The notes under the pieces were generated by a model that did not search any database, was not told the DNA's origin, and worked only from the letters and a program-made list of their open reading frames with translations. From Desulfoprunum sp. (GTDB taxonomy: Bacteria; Desulfobacterota; Desulfobulbia; Desulfobulbales; Desulfocapsaceae), in the NCBI GenBank assembly GCA_030696435.1, contig JAUYSF010000072.1, forward strand, positions 1 to 6,843: 6,843 nt of DNA, given 5' to 3'. Of the stretch, positions 6,153 through 6,843 are shown piece by piece (the first letter of the stretch is position 1; each line of letters begins with the position of its first letter). Both the position numbers and the translations under genes were made by a program.

Positions 6153-6843
6153 GCCGAAATCGGGTTATCGTCATCGGAGGTGGGGCAGCCGGTCTCATGG
6201 CAGCAGGTCAGGCCGCCGAGGCCGGCAAATCGGTCCTGCTCCTTGAAAAGATGGGCCAACCGGGTCGCAAGATCTGCATCACCGGCAAGGGTCGCTGCAA
6301 TCTGACAAATATCGCTGAACCAACCGATTTCATCAATCATTTCGGCAGCAATGGCCGGTTTCTGCACCAGGCCTTTGCCCGTTTTTTCAGCCCCGAGCTC
6401 ATGACCTTTTTCGAGGGACTCGGCCTGCCTCTGACCATAGAACGGGGTGGACGGGTTTTCCCCACCTGCGGCAAGGCCCCGGAAGTCCTGAAGGTCATGC
6501 TGAAATGGCTGGTGGGGCTTGGGGTTGAGATCCGCCGCCAGGCACCGGTGGGCTCGCTGCTGCTTGAGGAGGGTCGTATCAGGGGAGTAGTCTGCGGAGG
6601 AGAAAATATCGAGGGCGATAAAATCATTCTGGCGACAGGCGGGGCGTCCTATCCCCTAACCGGGTCAACCGGCGACGGGTACAGGCTGGCAAGGCAGGCA
6701 GGACACAGCATCGTGCCCATCCGGCCCTCCCTGGTCCCCCTGGAAACAGGAGGAGATTTGGCGGCAAGGATGGCCGGACTCAGCTTGAAAAACGTCGGAA
6801 TCAGGTTGTTCATTAATGACAAGTGCCGGTTCCAGGGCTTTGG
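6149..6843 (+). CDS. HI0933/YhiN-family FAD-binding oxidoreductase, 3' end missing
   Basis: The frame starts at ATG 6149 and stays open to the window edge (231 full codons, about half to 60% of a typical 400-residue member). The N-terminus is a dinucleotide-binding fold, VIVIGGGAAGLMAA (G10, G12, G15), with E33 ending the second strand (LLLEK) to hold the FAD ribose. Family-specific motifs follow: GRKICITGKGRCNLTN (39-54), GGRVFPTCGKAPEV (100-113) and ATGGASYPLTGSTGDGY (162-178). These mark the HI0933-like flavoproteins (Pfam PF03486), often annotated as NAD(P)/FAD-dependent or aminoacetone oxidase family proteins. The true substrate is poorly known. The start codon overlaps the pyruvate kinase TGA as ATGA, with no clear ribosome site, so translational coupling within one operon is likely. 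A metabolic link to pyruvate kinase is not shown. Confidence 0.93.
   Translation, partial: MSRNRVIVIGGGAAGLMAAGQAAEAGKSVLLLEKMGQPGRKICITGKGRCNLTNIAEPTDFINHFGSNGRFLHQAFARFFSPELMTFFEGLGLPLTIERGGRVFPTCGKAPEVLKVMLKWLVGLGVEIRRQAPVGSLLLEEGRIRGVVCGGENIEGDKIILATGGASYPLTGSTGDGYRLARQAGHSIVPIRPSLVPLETGGDLAARMAGLSLKNVGIRLFINDKCRFQGF

Overview
The window holds five protein-coding genes from what looks like a moderately GC-rich, anaerobic, motile Gram-negative bacterium. The mix fits a member of the former Deltaproteobacteria (Desulfobacterota): a cobalamin-type radical SAM protein, a stand-alone chemoreceptor of Geobacter/Desulfo style, and a pyruvate kinase with an extra C-terminal domain. This assignment is inferred from general similarity only.

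Layout. From base 2 to 1063 (+) runs the 3' part of a radical SAM gene with a B12-binding-type N-terminal domain; its start lies outside the window. It converges on a minus-strand gene for a SlyD/SlpA-type FKBP peptidyl-prolyl isomerase (1200-1631). A 717-residue double-Cache methyl-accepting chemotaxis protein follows on the minus strand (1975-4128), with its own sigma70-like promoter, Shine-Dalgarno site and intrinsic terminator. Divergently, on the plus strand, is pyruvate kinase (start 4410, end 6152). It overlaps by 4 nt (ATGA) an HI0933/YhiN-family flavoprotein that runs off the right edge (6149-6843).

The genes do not form one pathway. The chemoreceptor is a single transcription unit. 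Pyruvate kinase and the flavoprotein look like a translationally coupled pair. The FKBP gene stands alone between two related short palindromic elements. These elements are the least ordinary structure here: element A (about 1061-1188) has inverted termini, and element B (about 1687-1772) is almost entirely one hairpin. They share the terminal motif CAAATCAAG followed by a GAGAACGC-AAGGC stretch, lie in opposite orientation, and together bracket the FKBP gene.

I saw no CRISPR array, tRNA, rRNA, transposase, phage gene or defence cassette. Apart from the repeat elements and a few protein-level oddities (radical SAM cysteine spacing, duplicated Cache domains, substitutions in pyruvate kinase motifs) this is ordinary chromosomal sequence, and I found no convincing new system.
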